A DNA stretch of 64,000 nt from Antedon bifida (lineage: Eukaryota; Echinodermata; Crinoidea; Comatulida; Antedonidae). This document shows, one piece after another, positions 15,201 through 30,200 of this stretch; position 1 is the stretch's first letter, and the number at the start of each line of letters is the position of its first letter. The position numbers and the translations under genes are program-made. The stretch lies in the NCBI GenBank assembly GCA_963402885.1, contig OY727094.1, forward strand, positions 8,248,501 to 8,312,500. Reading direction: 5' to 3'. The notes beneath the pieces were generated by a model that was given only the letters and a program-made list of their open reading frames with translations, made no database searches and was not told where the DNA came from.

Positions 15201-18200
15201 GAAACAGAGATCATTCACACACATTCAGAGTAGTAGTGACTTCTGTAAAGAAGTATGATTACTTCAGACGATGTTCACTTAGTGAAGAACTGAACGAAGA
15301 CACAACAGGAACGAGTCTTCTAATTATACTTACACTTCTAACCCATACCCTAGTAGAACTTCGACTACTAAAATAAATAAAAGCGCTGAGAGGGGACAAC
15401 CTTGACGAACTCCTCTATTCATTAAAACACCTTCTGAACTCCATCCATTATTTACAATGTAACTTTCAGTATCGTTATACATAACTTTAACCCATTGTAT
15501 AAATTGAATACCAAAAACAAATTTTTCTAAAGTTTTAAACATAAAATATTTGTCTACAGAATAAAAGGCTTTTTTAAAATCTATAAAAATCAAATTCAAA
15601 GCACCTTCTTGTTTATGTACGTCACTTTAATTAAGTAAATCTTCTATTAATCTTATGCTTTCACCAGAGAACCTGCCTTTGATATATCCCTTTTGGTCAT
15701 TATTAATTATGGAGCTATGACCGAATGTAACCTATTGGCTAACACTTCTGCAATAATCTTATAATCAATATATTCAAAAGAGTAACAGGTCTCCAATTAT
15801 GAAGCTTCTCTTTTTCACCTTTTTTATACAGTAATGAATACTTTACGTTGTGAAGATGTCAGTTTTTTGTTCAAGAAACTGAAGTTAATAGAATCACACA
15901 ATAAATTTCCTAAAGAATCCCAGAATGTGCGATAACATTCGACGGTTAGCCCATCTGTACCAGGACTTTTGTTTAACTTCATGTTTAAAAGAGCCATCTT
16001 GCATTCATAATTTGTTAACATACCTTCACATTTTTGCTTTTCTTCAAAAGACAGTGTATTGATGTTAGAATTATCAAAATAACCATTAATATTTTCCTGG
16101 TTAGAAGGGGTGGGGTTTTTTTATACAATTCTTTGAAAAACCTGACTTGATCGTTAATAATTTCTTTGGTGTTTGTAGTAATTTTCCCATTAGGTTTAAG
16201 AACTGACATAATATGTTTTTTCTTAGCCTTGTTTTTTTCTAAACCTAAAAAGAACTTAGTATTTCTTTCTCCCTTTTCAGTCCATTCTACTAAAGCCCTA
16301 ATTTGTGCTCCTTTTGCTTCAGATGTATAAATTTGGTTTAGCTCGTTTAATTTGTTATTTAATATCTTTTCTGTCTTTTTATCATAAGCACCATCAAGCT
16401 CATCGTTTAACATACACTTCTTTAATTAATGTATTCTTTCTTATATTTTTTTGGATTTTCTTATTTACTCCGTATTTACATGAGAATTCCTTGATTTTAA
16501 TTTTCAGGTATTCCCATAAGAGACTTGGATTAAGCTTGTTTTAATTTTTTTAAATATTTTCAATAATATTTAAAATGTTTTGTATAAAATATTTATTCTC
16601 CAAAAAACTATTGTTGAATTTCCAATTTCCAGGTCCTTTTTTTCATGACTATTTATAATTTTCAACGGTCTGAAAAAACCGAAGGTCTGATATCAGTGTC
16701 AATAACATCACCATGTTTGTATAATACACTAGATATCAGCCAGTAATCTAACCGTGTATATGTATTTTTACGTTGCCAAGTAAATTGGGTTTTTGTTTCA
16801 TGACATATTCTCCAAATATCACAGAGCTGTGATTTATTAATACATTTTTTTAAGTTGCAGGAGATTTGTCATAGCTTAGATACAGGCTGTTTCTTTGGTC
16901 AGCATTATGCTGTAATACACAGTTCATGTCACCCCCCATTATAATACTCATCTTTAAAATTGCAAAGATTATCAATTTTCTTGTCAACCCTCTTTAAAAA
17001 AATTGTTCTCTCTTTATAGTTATTTGGTGCATATACATTTACAAGATTGATTTGTTTATTCTTAAGTAATATACAAAGTATAATAATTCTTCCATCTTCG
17101 TCAGAATACTTATGGTCATTATATAATTTAGGTCTATTCATTTTTTTAGTATATATTTATATAAAATATTTCTATTATTACAATTTAAAAAAAAAACAAC
17201 AAAAATGCATTACCTTAAAAAGGTATTGCTAATTATGGATTTTGCATGCCTTAGCTCACCGAGTCAGATTTTTTTTTCTTTCTTTTTCTGCATTTTTTGA
17301 CTCAACGCTCACCATAATCTTCTTTCGTTTACTTGTAGCAAAGTTCTGTCTGCGGCAGATGTTTTGATCACGCTTTCTACTTGATCTCCGGTAGCAGTAG
17401 TAGTAGTGGTAAAGTCGGTTATTGGTCTCATTCCTTTGCTAGCTTTGTTTGTTTTTTCTGTCGTCGATTCTTGTTCAGGTTTGTCATTTTTTTTCTTTTC
17501 CCGTTGTTTTACTTTCCTTTTATCCTTCTTTATCTTGTTAGACACGTCTTTAGAGTTGACTGATTTCACTCTGTCGATGGCATCTTTCATGATCAGCTGA
17601 ACTTTTCCAACTCAATCAAGCCTACTGTATCTCTAGGTGTAGACGGTTTATTTAACAGGTCTTCTAACACATCAATTACGGTTTGTACATTGTCAGGTTC
17701 GTCTTTGTTATCATATGATTGAGCTCGATGGTTTCTTCTGAAATTTCCATAACATTTCTACTGTCTGAATCACCAACAGAGCTGAGTGTTGAGCTATTGC
17801 TGACTGTGAGTATTTCTACCTGGTCTTTGCACTTAGCAGCTATATGCCCAACTTTGTTACAAGTGTAAAAATCACCGACTCGAGCTTCATTGGACATACA
17901 TTTATTTTATGACCAGTCTCGCCACATCCAAAACATTTCGTTAAATCTTGTTGGTCTTTATGAAAGATTCTCGCATTAAAGTGGTTAATTTTGAGAAACC
18001 AAGGCAAGCTTTTCTTGAATGGCTCTACAAAAAGTATGCGGTCTCTATTCAGAAAGCGGGATAACTTTAAATTTATTCTGAATTTAACGTAGGAAACCTC
18101 TCCAACAATTGTACATCTTAACTTATTAAGAGAATCTGTTATTTCTTCATTTAGCACCGATAGCGGTATATCTTTAACTAAGATTCTGGTATTGTTTTCG

Positions 18201-21200
18201 CCATTAATGTATGGGTTTGTATCAGAAACATCAATATGCTTTAGACCCGATGTAATGGCTTTTACTCTTTCCGCATGGTCGGCTATATAAATACGTAAGT
18301 TCTTGACTTTCTGTGCCCCAATTAGGTGCTCACAATCTATAACATCATTTAATGAGTATATATCTTCTTCTTTTAGATAGGCCTCTTCTTTTCTTCTGAT
18401 TTCGTCATCTTTAACGAAGATTGGCTTGACGTTATAATTACCACAGATTGCGCGGTTGCCATAGTTACGAACGGTAAAGACCGATTTAGTAACAGCGGTG
18501 TTCACTGGAGCGCGACTCTCTTACGATCCGTTGTTACGGTAAACAAAAGGGTGTTTATGGGTGTATGATCGTGAACGAATTAACAAATCTGCACACTGTG
18601 GGTTATGAGGCAGCCTACCTCAAAAAGTACTTCAAAATACGTACCCTGATGCAAAAATGGCAATAACTTTAATCAATCATGGATAAGCAACTATTCATAA
18701 AGTTCGATCAGTACTACAAAAGACAATCAACTTTAGAAAAGACTAAAAATATGCAATTTCAAAGGCAATCGTTTTGAAAGTACTTGTACGTTTCAAATCA
18801 GCCTCCCACTATTTGGGAATTTCAGTTGGTTTAATATTGCCTTTGCTTCTATTTGAAATTTCAGCTAATTGGTTTTCTATTGATTTTACTTTAGTATATA
18901 TTTTTGTTCGTTGATCTCCAATGCATTTATAACACCTTTTTTGTTTCTCTCTTTACGTGAAAGTGTTAAACAAAAATGTACAGCGCGCAATTACGAAAGG
19001 TATTAGCACATAAACACATAACATATGAATAAATATAGCAATAAATATATGAAGATTATAATTACAAACAAATATTAATATAATTAAAGTATCCCACAGA
19101 TAAAATATAAAGAAATAAGAAAAAAAAGTAAACATACCTGTAATTTGTACTGTAACATAACATGAGGCCCGATTGGCTGCTGGTGAAGCATTGTCATAGA
19201 ATGTGTATTCAATTATAGTTTCTCCAATTGGAAATACATCAGTACTTGTAAATGTATAAGAAACCATGTCAATAGTACTTAGGCTGACTAATGTATAGTT
19301 GGTAGAAAATATAGCAACACAAACATTATCCACAACAGTAATGTTAAAACTGACAGTGCCATTGGGACTTTCAGGATCAGCAACACCATACGCAATGGAA
19401 GGACATGTCGGATTCGGCGGCTCCACATCTAAATATAGAATAAAAGAATACAATAATTTTACTTATTTGTAAATAAATAATAATCGGCACTTAGGTGCTA
19501 TATAAATTCAGGATATTACTAATAAAACAACAAATGAATTTTTAAAAAAATCAGGTACTGTAAAAAAATGTTTTAAATTGTAAACATTGTTTTAAATATT
19601 CAAATTTGATCAGTGTCGAGTTTACATCGTTTTAAATTCGGTGTATGAGAAGTTAATATAATTTCTAAATTATTAAAAATTATTATTGAAACACTTATTT
19701 TAATTTACCTTTAACCTCGATATAAAATTCACAAGTGTCACTATTTCCATAAGGATCAGTTGCTGTAAATGTGATTGTGTGAGTACCAATTGGTATCATG
19801 TCACCTGACTCAAAAGATGAAGACATTACAGTCACAAGTCCACCACTATTGTCACTTGTCACAGGAGGATCCCAGGTGACAGTGGCATTTGGACTTCCTA
19901 TATCTGTATTCACATTTACTAATCCATACTCTTCTCCGATGTAATTGTTTGAAGTGACATTTGTCGGGCAGTCAATCATTGGACTTTCATTATCTACAAA
20001 ATAAATAACAGGAATAAAAAAAAAATAGAATTTGACAAAACCACATTAAGAAAACTATAACTCAAATTTCATTTCCTCCTATAGGAAGCAGTCTTACCTT
20101 CAACAGTGATAGCAAAACTGCAGCTATCATCAAAGTTACCAGCTAAATCTGAGACATTGTACTGGACTGTTGTGTTGCCAATTGGAAACATATTATCACC
20201 AGAAGTGTAGTCTGCTATTGGTACAGGAGTCTCTCCAGAGTTATCAGTAGCTCTCGGTTCCATCCATGTAACATTGATGGCAAATGCCTCACCAGTTGTT
20301 GTGTTAGCAATCATATCCATTGGACAATATATAATATCTGGTGCTTCATCATCTAAAGATGTAATGAAGAAACTTATTTATAATTAAATTATTTATAAGG
20401 AAATAGGATGGTTGACTTTTCAATCAAATGAGGCAAATTTGAGTTGAATGCTTATTCAGTGTAAATATTAGAGTAAATAAAAGTATTACAATTATAAATT
20501 GTAGGTTAAACATAAACATTTAACATAAGAAATGTTATAATAATTGTTATGTTAATAACGTATAAGGCATGTTGCCAGAAAGCCTACCAACAATTAGTAC
20601 TTCAAGGATTATGCTAACAACGAACTTACAAAATGTGTCTGAATTTAGCCTTGATTGTTTAACTGATAATAACAATCAAGTAATATTATATAAATAGTCC
20701 AAGACGATATTTATAGCAACTGTTCAAGTTATAACTAGCATCTTTGACTATTTTCTAAAAACATTTCTATATTAATTAATTAAAATACGTCAGAGGAAAG
20801 AATGAAAGCCATCTATGCTTACCAGTAACAGTAACTGTAAAGGTACATGTTCCTGCATTGCCTGAACTGTCAACTGCATCATATAACACATCAGTTCTAC
20901 CAATATCAAATTCATTATTTCCAGGATTGTACTTGGACGTCGGTGTTATATTTTCACCAGAATTGTCATTTACTATTGGGTCAGTCCAGCTCACATTGAC
21001 CGCTTGATCTGTATATTCTGCTGTAGTAGTTGTAATGTTAGATGGACAGACCAAGACTGGATCCTCATTATCTATTTAATAATATAACAGGAATAAACAA
21101 GGGTTACTGACGCTAAAATCAAATTACACTTTATAATAGTAAAATCTTGATTTAGTAATACAAAAACAAATTAAAATGATACTATGTTAAAAAAGTCAAA

Positions 21201-24200
21201 TTGACTATTCAGGTATAAGTGTGTTAAAATTAAGTTTCTGATATTGTTCATTATTATGATGTTTTTATGAGGCCTTGAACAAAAACTTCAATTGTTACAC
21301 CTCCACTGCAAAATTGTTGGCGATAACCATGTTTGTTTTAATGTCGATGATTTCCTGATTATGTTTTTGATGCGCAAGACGGTGGAGCTTTCCAACGATT
21401 TCTTGCTGGGTTACAACCAGCATTGCAATTGAAATGTTATGAATATGGTGCACACACCTTAGACAGCGTATTTAAAATTGCAAAACAAGTCGAAAGTGCG
21501 AATGAAACTTTCGATCCAGAGATCATTCACACACATTCAGAGTAGTGGTGACTTCTGTAAAGAAGTATGATTACTTCAGACGATGTTCACTTAGTGAAGA
21601 ACTGAATGAAAATACAACAGGAACGAGTCTTCTAATTATACTTACACTTCTAACCCATACCCTAGTAGTATGAGAAGACGCAGCCCTCTTAATACTACAC
21701 CTAAACATAATCATCCGGAAAACTAGAACTACTGTCTAGCTGGAAATGAGGGTCGATTTTCAGCTTCTGAGGGGGCTATATCGATTTCCATGGATGTCTA
21801 TAGTAGACGATGTTACTGATAGTCTTTCTGATAATTTTTCTATTAGTCTTCCACAACGTTTTAATTCTCAAATTATGGTAGAATTATGTAGAAGGTCACA
21901 AAGTCAGTGAATTAATTGATACTGGCGCTCATATTTCATTAATTTCGAATAAGTTTCGCAAAAATTACACGTTTCTGAAATCAAGAAGTATAGAAAAGGT
22001 ACTTGGACAGGCAAAGACAGTTAATGGAAGTCTACTAGATATTTTAGATCGTGTTCGCATTAATTTTTATATTGGAGAAACCTCATTATACCATGATTTT
22101 CATGTCACAAATAGCATAAAGAAACCGCTAATCTTAGGATGGGATTTAAAACGCATAGCCAAATTGCTTTGCATAACTGTTGGCCTAATGTTCTTTTACG
22201 AAGAGATTTAATTGTTCAGCAAGTGGTATTTGACAGTCAATTGTCAATTAGTCAATCAATTAGTTGACAGTTATTGCTAAAGTCACATCTCTAGAGTATT
22301 CTTCTGTACCCGCGCAAGTGAATTTTAACCATCTTAACGATATATCCAGCAATCGCAAATATTAATCAAGATACAACAGACCAAGAATAAACAAACCAAC
22401 ATCTATTCCTGAAATTACCAGAACGATTTTTATAGAAACGGTTACTCTACAGTTGTATTTTTTTATTTGTTTAATATTTATTTATCAATATTTTCTAAAC
22501 ACTATTTTAATGTTTCACAATACGATTAATAATTATTCTATTATAATTTGGAGAAGTGAGACAATTCTCAGATGAGAGGGGAATGATATGAATATCCAAT
22601 CGTCTGATAGAGGGCGGTTTAAAGAGAGAGAAAAGCTTGGAGACTATGTTGGAGGACATTTGTATTGATAGAGCATGAAGAAAAAAATCAAGCACCATAT
22701 TTTATAGTAATTAGCTATTTGCTAAATAGAAATGCTGAAGCATATTCATAATGTGTGTTTATAATTGAAACATTCCATATTCTAGAATCAAATATCACTA
22801 AATCATAATTCCTCTCAGGTCGTGTTTCCGCAAACAAAGCAGATACAGTAATTAACCTATAAAGGTTTTTTAGAAATATGTGACCTGAAGGATTCATTGC
22901 TGCGTTATAGGAATTGAGCACTTGGTTTCACGGTAATGATTGATCATGCGTTCTTCATTTTAAAAAATAATTATCTGATTGGTAAAAAAAACTAACTAAT
23001 AATATGCTGACTTAGATTATCCACATACATTATATAATTGAAATATGGTTTGATATATTACACTGTATATAGTTTTTAGTTTCGAAGATTATTTGTGTTT
23101 TTTTCCCCTTAAGGATACAATATAAAATTCTTGAAAAAAGTTTTTTCAGATTTTTACCTTCAACCTTGATATAAAAGTCACAAGTTTCATTATTGCCAGC
23201 AGAACCAATTGCTGTAAAGGTGATTACGTGAGTACCGATTGGTATCATGTCACCTGATTCATATGGTGATGACACTACAGTCACTGTTCCATTGCCACTT
23301 GTCACAGGAGGATCCCACGTGACTGTGGCAGTTGGACTCCCTTCATCTGTGGTAATTTGTATTAAACCAAATTCTTCTCCGATATAATTTTCTGAAGTGA
23401 CGTTTGTCGGGCAGTCAATAGCTGAAGGTACATTATCTATAAAAAAAACCACAATATTTTTATGATTCTGAACATAGGAAATAAAAACTGAGAACATTTC
23501 TCTAGACAGCATTAAACTTGGTTGGAGCGAATTTTTATCCTAATAATATATTCTGTTAGAAATGTCAATATTATTTTAAGGAATGCTTGTGTGAGAGCGC
23601 TCGAATGTATTGTAGAGGTTTGTTCCAAGTGCATGAGGCTTTGAGTGTGTGAGTGTGACTAAGACATCTCATTTGGGGCGACTTTTTCTCATTCTTTATC
23701 GTTTCAAATTAATTAATTAAATTTTAGTATATCACCGGGCGCTTTAGAATTCATGTTCTGTACCTGTTGTTTTATATATCTTACGTCAATGAAGTGATTT
23801 ACTTAGGTCATATTATACGTAAAAATTTAGATGATTCTAATGACATTAATCGCCAGTATCGACCTCTTTGCATTCGAGGTAACACTCTTAGTAGACGTTT
23901 TAGTAGATGTAATGTCGTTTTGTACTAATATGTACTGTTGTATGTTATGGTCTAACCACACTGTTAAGATTATTAAATCTTTGGAGGTGTGCTACAACAA
24001 CTCATTGAAAATGTTGCTAGGCTTACCTAAGCACTGTAGTGCTAGTAATATGTTTGCCACGAGGAGAATTCTCTCTTTCTATGAGCATGTACGCAAGTGC
24101 GTCCATGGTTTTAGATTAAGAATTGTGAATAGTAAAAACGATCTGGTTAGGTGTACCACAAACTATTTGTTCCGATATTCAAATCCCTACACTAAGTGGG

Positions 24201-27200
24201 AAAAACCTATTTTAGTTTGATTTTCCGGTTTTGTATTATTTGTTGTTGTATATATTATATAGAATATTTATTCTGAAATAAAGTGATCAAATCAAATCAA
24301 ATATCTATATATAAATTTACATAAGGCAAAATTAGGTAAATCACACGTTACTTTTAGAGTTTTAACTCGATGGTATATAAAGTTGGTTTGTAATTAAAAC
24401 AAATTTAGGTTCAACGATTTGCCCCAAATAGTGTGTTTTCCGATCATGGTAGGCCTATACACTGTCTAATGGATTTCCATCTTGAAAAAAACCCGCACAC
24501 ATTAATACGAGGATGTTTCGCATTAACCTATCTCCTTCTAAGATTGTTTTTAATAGCTGAAACCCGGTTGAACAGCTCGAGTAATGCATCATAAAGATGA
24601 AGGCAGGCCGATTTTCTTTAAGAAATACTATTTTGATAGATTTGATTTATACAAATGTATTGATTTGCGATGAATGGAACATTCCAATCTCTCAGTCCCT
24701 TCCAGTATAATTATTTGGTTTAACACAAGTAGGTAAATTTATTTGCCCTTGGGGGATAAACTTCAAACAAAAATGAAAACATATTTCGTTACTGAGTGGA
24801 TAAAGAATATATTTAAAACGTTGTTCCTCTGTGTACGTATCTCTTCCCCATCACTCAACAGTAATTTTATATACAAAGCACATACATTCGGTTTGTTTAA
24901 ATCAGTCCAAATAAAAAAATACTCATTTTGTGTGATAAGTTTCTCTTTCGGAATTTATTCACAGGGTGCTAATTTTAGTTGACTACATAAATCATCGTGT
25001 CTATTTATTCGTTTCTGTAAACGACAATGTATTATAGTCCTGCGTTACAGTTTTAAAAAAAACAAACATTTTTTACGCTGAAATTACTGTGTATTCGAGA
25101 ACTACCTGTGGGCACGACCTAGATAGTATTATTATTAGTATCTCTTTAGAGATTCCGCTTCGTGAATAAAAATACTATTAGAACATGGAATACCCTATCG
25201 CAGTCTATTGTTAACGTAAATAAACATGCAAACTTTAACGAAGATTTTAGCAAGAACCTTGTCAAAACCAATTAAACAACACCACCACTTTACTGAAGAG
25301 TAATGTTTAGAACAAAATATAGAATATTTTAACTCGGTTTAATATATTTTTTATGCTATTATATTGGAACTTGCAGTGGGAAATAGTTATTTAAAAATAT
25401 TTATCAAATACAAATATTACCAGTGAAAATGTATAAACCTCCTGGTTGATTAAGTCGGCCATCGTTACTTTGCATTGACGATATTCCAGTCCTTCTATTA
25501 ACTTTATACACGCCTCCCCTCCAATCTGACCAGTATAGATAGTTTTTATAAATGTCGATAGCAAACGGGTGTTGTCCATTTACATCTATTATTGTTCTTT
25601 GGTTGGTTCCATCAAGATTAGCTTCTTCAATTTTATCTGTTCCTGCGTCACACCAATACATCTTTCCATCTTGAAAATAATAGAACGGTGGCATGTTGTA
25701 CAAAATAGTTTGTATCTCGGTATTTTTTTCAACAAGCATATATAATTATACAAAATATCTATATATCTGTCTCTTTGTTTGTCTGTCACTCGCTTAAATG
25801 CACACCTGTCCGGCCGAAAATATTTTGCACTGCCCGTGATCATATGAGTGATGGACTTTCATGAGGGTCCCCAACTTATCTATGAAATTTATTTTTCAAT
25901 ATGTTCTGTTTTGTGTTGTCTCTTGCACCGTGAATGCCACCGATTCAAAGATAATCAACAACAAAAAAATAAGGTTGCAAATCATTCATCTGAGCGAAGG
26001 TGTTCCAGCAATGCTCGATAGAATCTACATATCATGGAACATCTGAGATCGATATGGTAGGTATTCAGGACGGTTATATTGTGTTGCATATCTAGCATCA
26101 TTTATATATAGATACCATTATAGTGATAAAACTAAACTAAACTGTTTACACAAATAAAATCTTTAAAAAAATAGCTTAAACCATCGTCTATTGCTATTAT
26201 TACCATTACTAAATTTAATTGTTCTTGAAAAAATATTTCAAATTAATTTTTTTCACGTGGACTCAATGTAATAATTATGTATATTATAGTTTCCAATAAT
26301 TTACCTGGAACTGATAAAACAAGTCCGTTCGGATATATAAGTCCTGTCTCCACCAAGGCGGTTCTAGTGGCGTTCAAGTCAATTAGCTTCGCACGCTCTA
26401 TCATCTCATTTCCAGGTCCCCAATCAGTCCAATATAAGTATCTTTTTTTACAATTAAAACATTAAATTACTAATTACTTTATGAAGATTTAAGTTGCTCT
26501 ATACTATATTTTGTTATTTTATTTTATACTGAAAGATGCCAATGTGTTATCACTAATGACATTCAAAAATATTTTTTTCTTATTTACATTAATTAGATTC
26601 AGAATAAAATAGAAATATATTAACATTCTTCAATAGTAAATGAGCCGTGTTGGTTATGTTATGACATTCAGAACGTAGTGGAATTTTTATTGAAACAGTT
26701 TATCTCCAAGTTACAAGATAAAAAACGAACCAGTTTTTATTAGTTTCATTACATACCCATTTACAGTGTCTATTTTAATTGCACGTGGCTCAACCAATGT
26801 CATGTCAAAAAGAACTGTTCTATCCGTTCCGTCCAAATTTATTACTTCAATTCTGTCTTCTGAAGTACTTGTCCAATAAAGTTTATTTCCAATTCCATCA
26901 ATAGCTAAACCATCCACGCCTGAATTAAAATGTTGTAATCACAAATTAGGAAATACTTAATTATTAAAACTTACCTAAAAATATACATGAGAAAGATTAA
27001 ACAGTTACGATACACTTAATACTCTGGTTCGGCCAGAGATCACTAATAATTAATAACACATCACAGATAATCCAGGAACCCTATTTTTTAAGGAATCCAC
27101 ACTATAAATGAATTATCCTACTAGATAGAAAATAATTATTTGTTCTTACCTCCGGTTTCAAAAGACACTAAAACTTTGTGTTGTTTTGTGACAAATGAAT

Positions 27201-30200
27201 AATATTCAATTGAAGACGTGATGACGTCAGACCAGTATAGTGCTGAGGTGGTGGCATCATAATCAAGAGCCACTGGTCTGGTTAGTTCAACAATTTGAAT
27301 TGCTGGAGTAAAGGTTAAAGCTGTGGTATCACCGGAACCTATACTTGACATATAAATTCCTGGAGGACCAAGGTTGGTCACAAACATGAAATCTCCTGTA
27401 AAATAATATTTTTTAAATAAAGTATATTCAGCAGAAAGTACCTCACCAATGACATATATCATGCTTATATTAATTGAGTATCATTTGGGCTTAGGGAGTG
27501 GAATGAAAACAGTCATGAACCATAGCAGATCATCAGAATTGAACCTTAGGCCTGGAACTGGAGGACAAGCTTGTTAACCTCCAAGTTACAGCTCCATTTT
27601 GTATTTTCTACTTTATATTTGTTACTGAATGTTGTACTCTCTTTAGAATATTCCTTCGCCAGTTATTAACATTTACATTTTGCATGTTTTGTGGCAGCTT
27701 GGTTATTACAACTTTATTCTTCTTTAAGCTATTACATTTTTAAAAGTTTGGGTTTTCTGTTTCCTTCAATGTTTCATTTCATTCTCATGTTCAAGTATGT
27801 TAAACACTAATCATCTGCTGGTTATCATATCCAATGTGAAAAAGAATGAGAATAATAACTAAAATGCTCAACATTTAATTTGGTACTGCTGGTAAATGTG
27901 TTCATAAGTAGGTAGTTATAACATTTACTAAATTCTTGAAAACCTTGTACCTTGGACCCGGAAACTTAAATCACAGTTGTCACTATTGCCAGTAGGATCA
28001 GTTGCTGTAAATGTGATTGTGTGAACACCACTTGGTATCATGTCACCTGATTCATATGGTGATGACACTACAGTCACTATTCCATTGCTATTGTCACTTG
28101 TCATAGGAGGGTTCCAGGTCACTGTCGCAAATGGATGTACTTCATCCATGCTAATAACTATTAAACCAAAGCTTGTTTGGTTGTAATTGTTTGAAGTGAC
28201 ATTTGTTGGGCAGTCAATAACTGGGCGTTCATTATCTAATATAAAAACACATTTTAAAGTATGTTAGGCTGCTCTAAAAAGAAAATAAGACAATAACAGA
28301 AATTATGTATGTAGTACAAAAAACTAAATACTCTATATATTAATGCTACTAATTTTGTCGCGTAACTTTACGCATCTCATCCGAAACCTCTGAACGGTAT
28401 GTGCTCACATTTGGCACACTGATTTTCCATGATGGGCCGCACACGATAGGATATATCGCTTTCCAGAATTTTAAGGATAAACACTAAAAGAAGGCAAAAA
28501 ATAACAGTATTTTTTAGTTGTTACGTCATTTATTAACTATGCAACCTCATCTGTTGTGTACCCCATGGCCGGATATATAAACCATGCCGGCCCGCGAAAA
28601 TATTTTTCCCAAAAACTTTCTCTGAAAATCCGAGAGAGGGCGTCCCATTTTAGGAAGTATTATTATGAATATGCATCATGTTTCATCTGCTCTGCGCTCG
28701 CCCTCTGAATTAAAAGTGTTTTCGATTACCATGTGCACTTTTTTGTGTTGATTTCAAGTCCGTAATTAGCTGTAGTTTTACTATACTTCACATCTTAATA
28801 ATTCTATAAATTACCAATTCATTTATCATTGAAATATTCATAAACTGCCGACTGATTGACAGAGTTCAACAGGTATGTCCCTCTCATGCACGTTGTCACT
28901 TTCTGATGCGCACCCTAGATTCATATTGACACAGCACACTTTTTCTTTAGCGTCTTTTAATAGGGGATCTACTGTATTTACTTTTTAATATTTAATGCTA
29001 ATTTACTAAGTTTTAAATTACTGTACATCCTGCTTCTCGTTTGAAAAGTAAAACTAGATCACATTTGACATATTCACATAACTTTAGCTCAATTTCTTCT
29101 TTTCTTACCTTCAACAGTGACAACAAAACTACAGCTATCATTAAAGTTACCAGCTGAATCTGTGACATTGTACTGGACTGTTGTGCTACCAATTGAAAAC
29201 ATATCACCAGAAGTGTAGTCTGCTACTGGTACAGCAGTCTCTCCAGAGTTATCAGTAGCTGACGGTTCCATCCATGTGACATTGATTGCAAATACCTCAC
29301 CAGTTGTTGTGTTAACAATCATATCCATTGGACAATTGATAATATCTGGAGCTTCTTGATCTGTGGGATAAACATATTGTTAATATAGTACATATTACTA
29401 TGGGTTATTTTAGCTATTGGAGATTATCGATATGAATAGGTACTGCTGCTATTAAATAATTAGTAGAAAGACATTCTCAAATTCACATAGTAAAGTATAA
29501 ATCTACTCAATTAGCATTGCATGCTTGCTAAATTTGTCGGTAAGTCCACATAAGTCAAATCTGGAAGAGATCTTATGGGTTATAATATGAGCACTTAATT
29601 TGTTTCTATATGAATAGGCATATTATAAGCTGTTATTAAAATAAATACATTTATGAATATTCATGATGCAAATATTGCTTCGGAGTAATTCAGCAAACTA
29701 CTTGTAATCTGCTGTTTCTTTCCGTCATTATTTCTTTCTAGTTTAGCATCTCTCCTTTCCCTGGTGGTCAATTAGTTGCTTTCCATGTACAGTATCAATC
29801 TTTGCTTTTCTGAATATTTTTTTACATTACAACCTGCTTGTCATTGTATGTTCCTTTTCAAATGTAGTGCCACTTTCCCTTTCAAATGTAGTGCCATGTT
29901 CAACTGACATTCCTTTCTTCTCCAAAGTTTTTACGGTTGCAGAGAATCTATGAAGACTTTATTCTTTCGTTGGCTTATGACTTATCTCACAACATTCAAT
30001 TCTCTTAAATTGTTCAATATTTTTCTTTGTTGCTGTTATCAAAGGGTATGTAGAACTTACCGTCACATGGTGGGAACTCAAGTGATGACGTCACGTTAGT
30101 TTCACAAGGTAAAAGAGAATCTAAAAATGGAAATGTTCATTTAATAACATGTGGTACTTTAACCTATGCTACACTGTATTATAATATACTGTATATATAT

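Larger units (their letters stand above)
9240..15352. repeat. Tandem duplication unit A (LINE part plus four HYR exons)
   Basis: Matches 16300-21669 across LINE, exons 28-31 and introns, apart from the element inserted at about 9620-10355 and small indels. Unit edge at CATACCCTAGTAG. Confidence 0.8.
15353..18560 (-). mobile_element. Tx1-like LINE, copy B, truncated at the duplication junction
   Basis: Contains RT (15353-16410), endonuclease remnants (about 16540-17160), a basic linker (17309-17590) and ORF1 (17676-18505). Its 3' end is missing: RT is cut at 15352 by the duplication junction. Multiple frameshifts; not active. Confidence 0.75.
15353..21669. repeat. Tandem duplication unit B (LINE part plus four HYR exons)
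   Basis: Contains exons 24-27 in the order a, b, c, d, matching unit A. Begins inside the LINE RT and ends at the same CATACCCTAGTAG edge. Confidence 0.8.

Noticed and set aside
24743..24982. Plus-strand ORF in the exon 23-22 intron
   Set aside because: AT-rich, no domain, no splice or promoter context.
26277..26465. Plus-strand ORF of 62 codons
   Set aside because: Antisense of the YWTD exon at 26305-26441, which joins both neighbours in frame.
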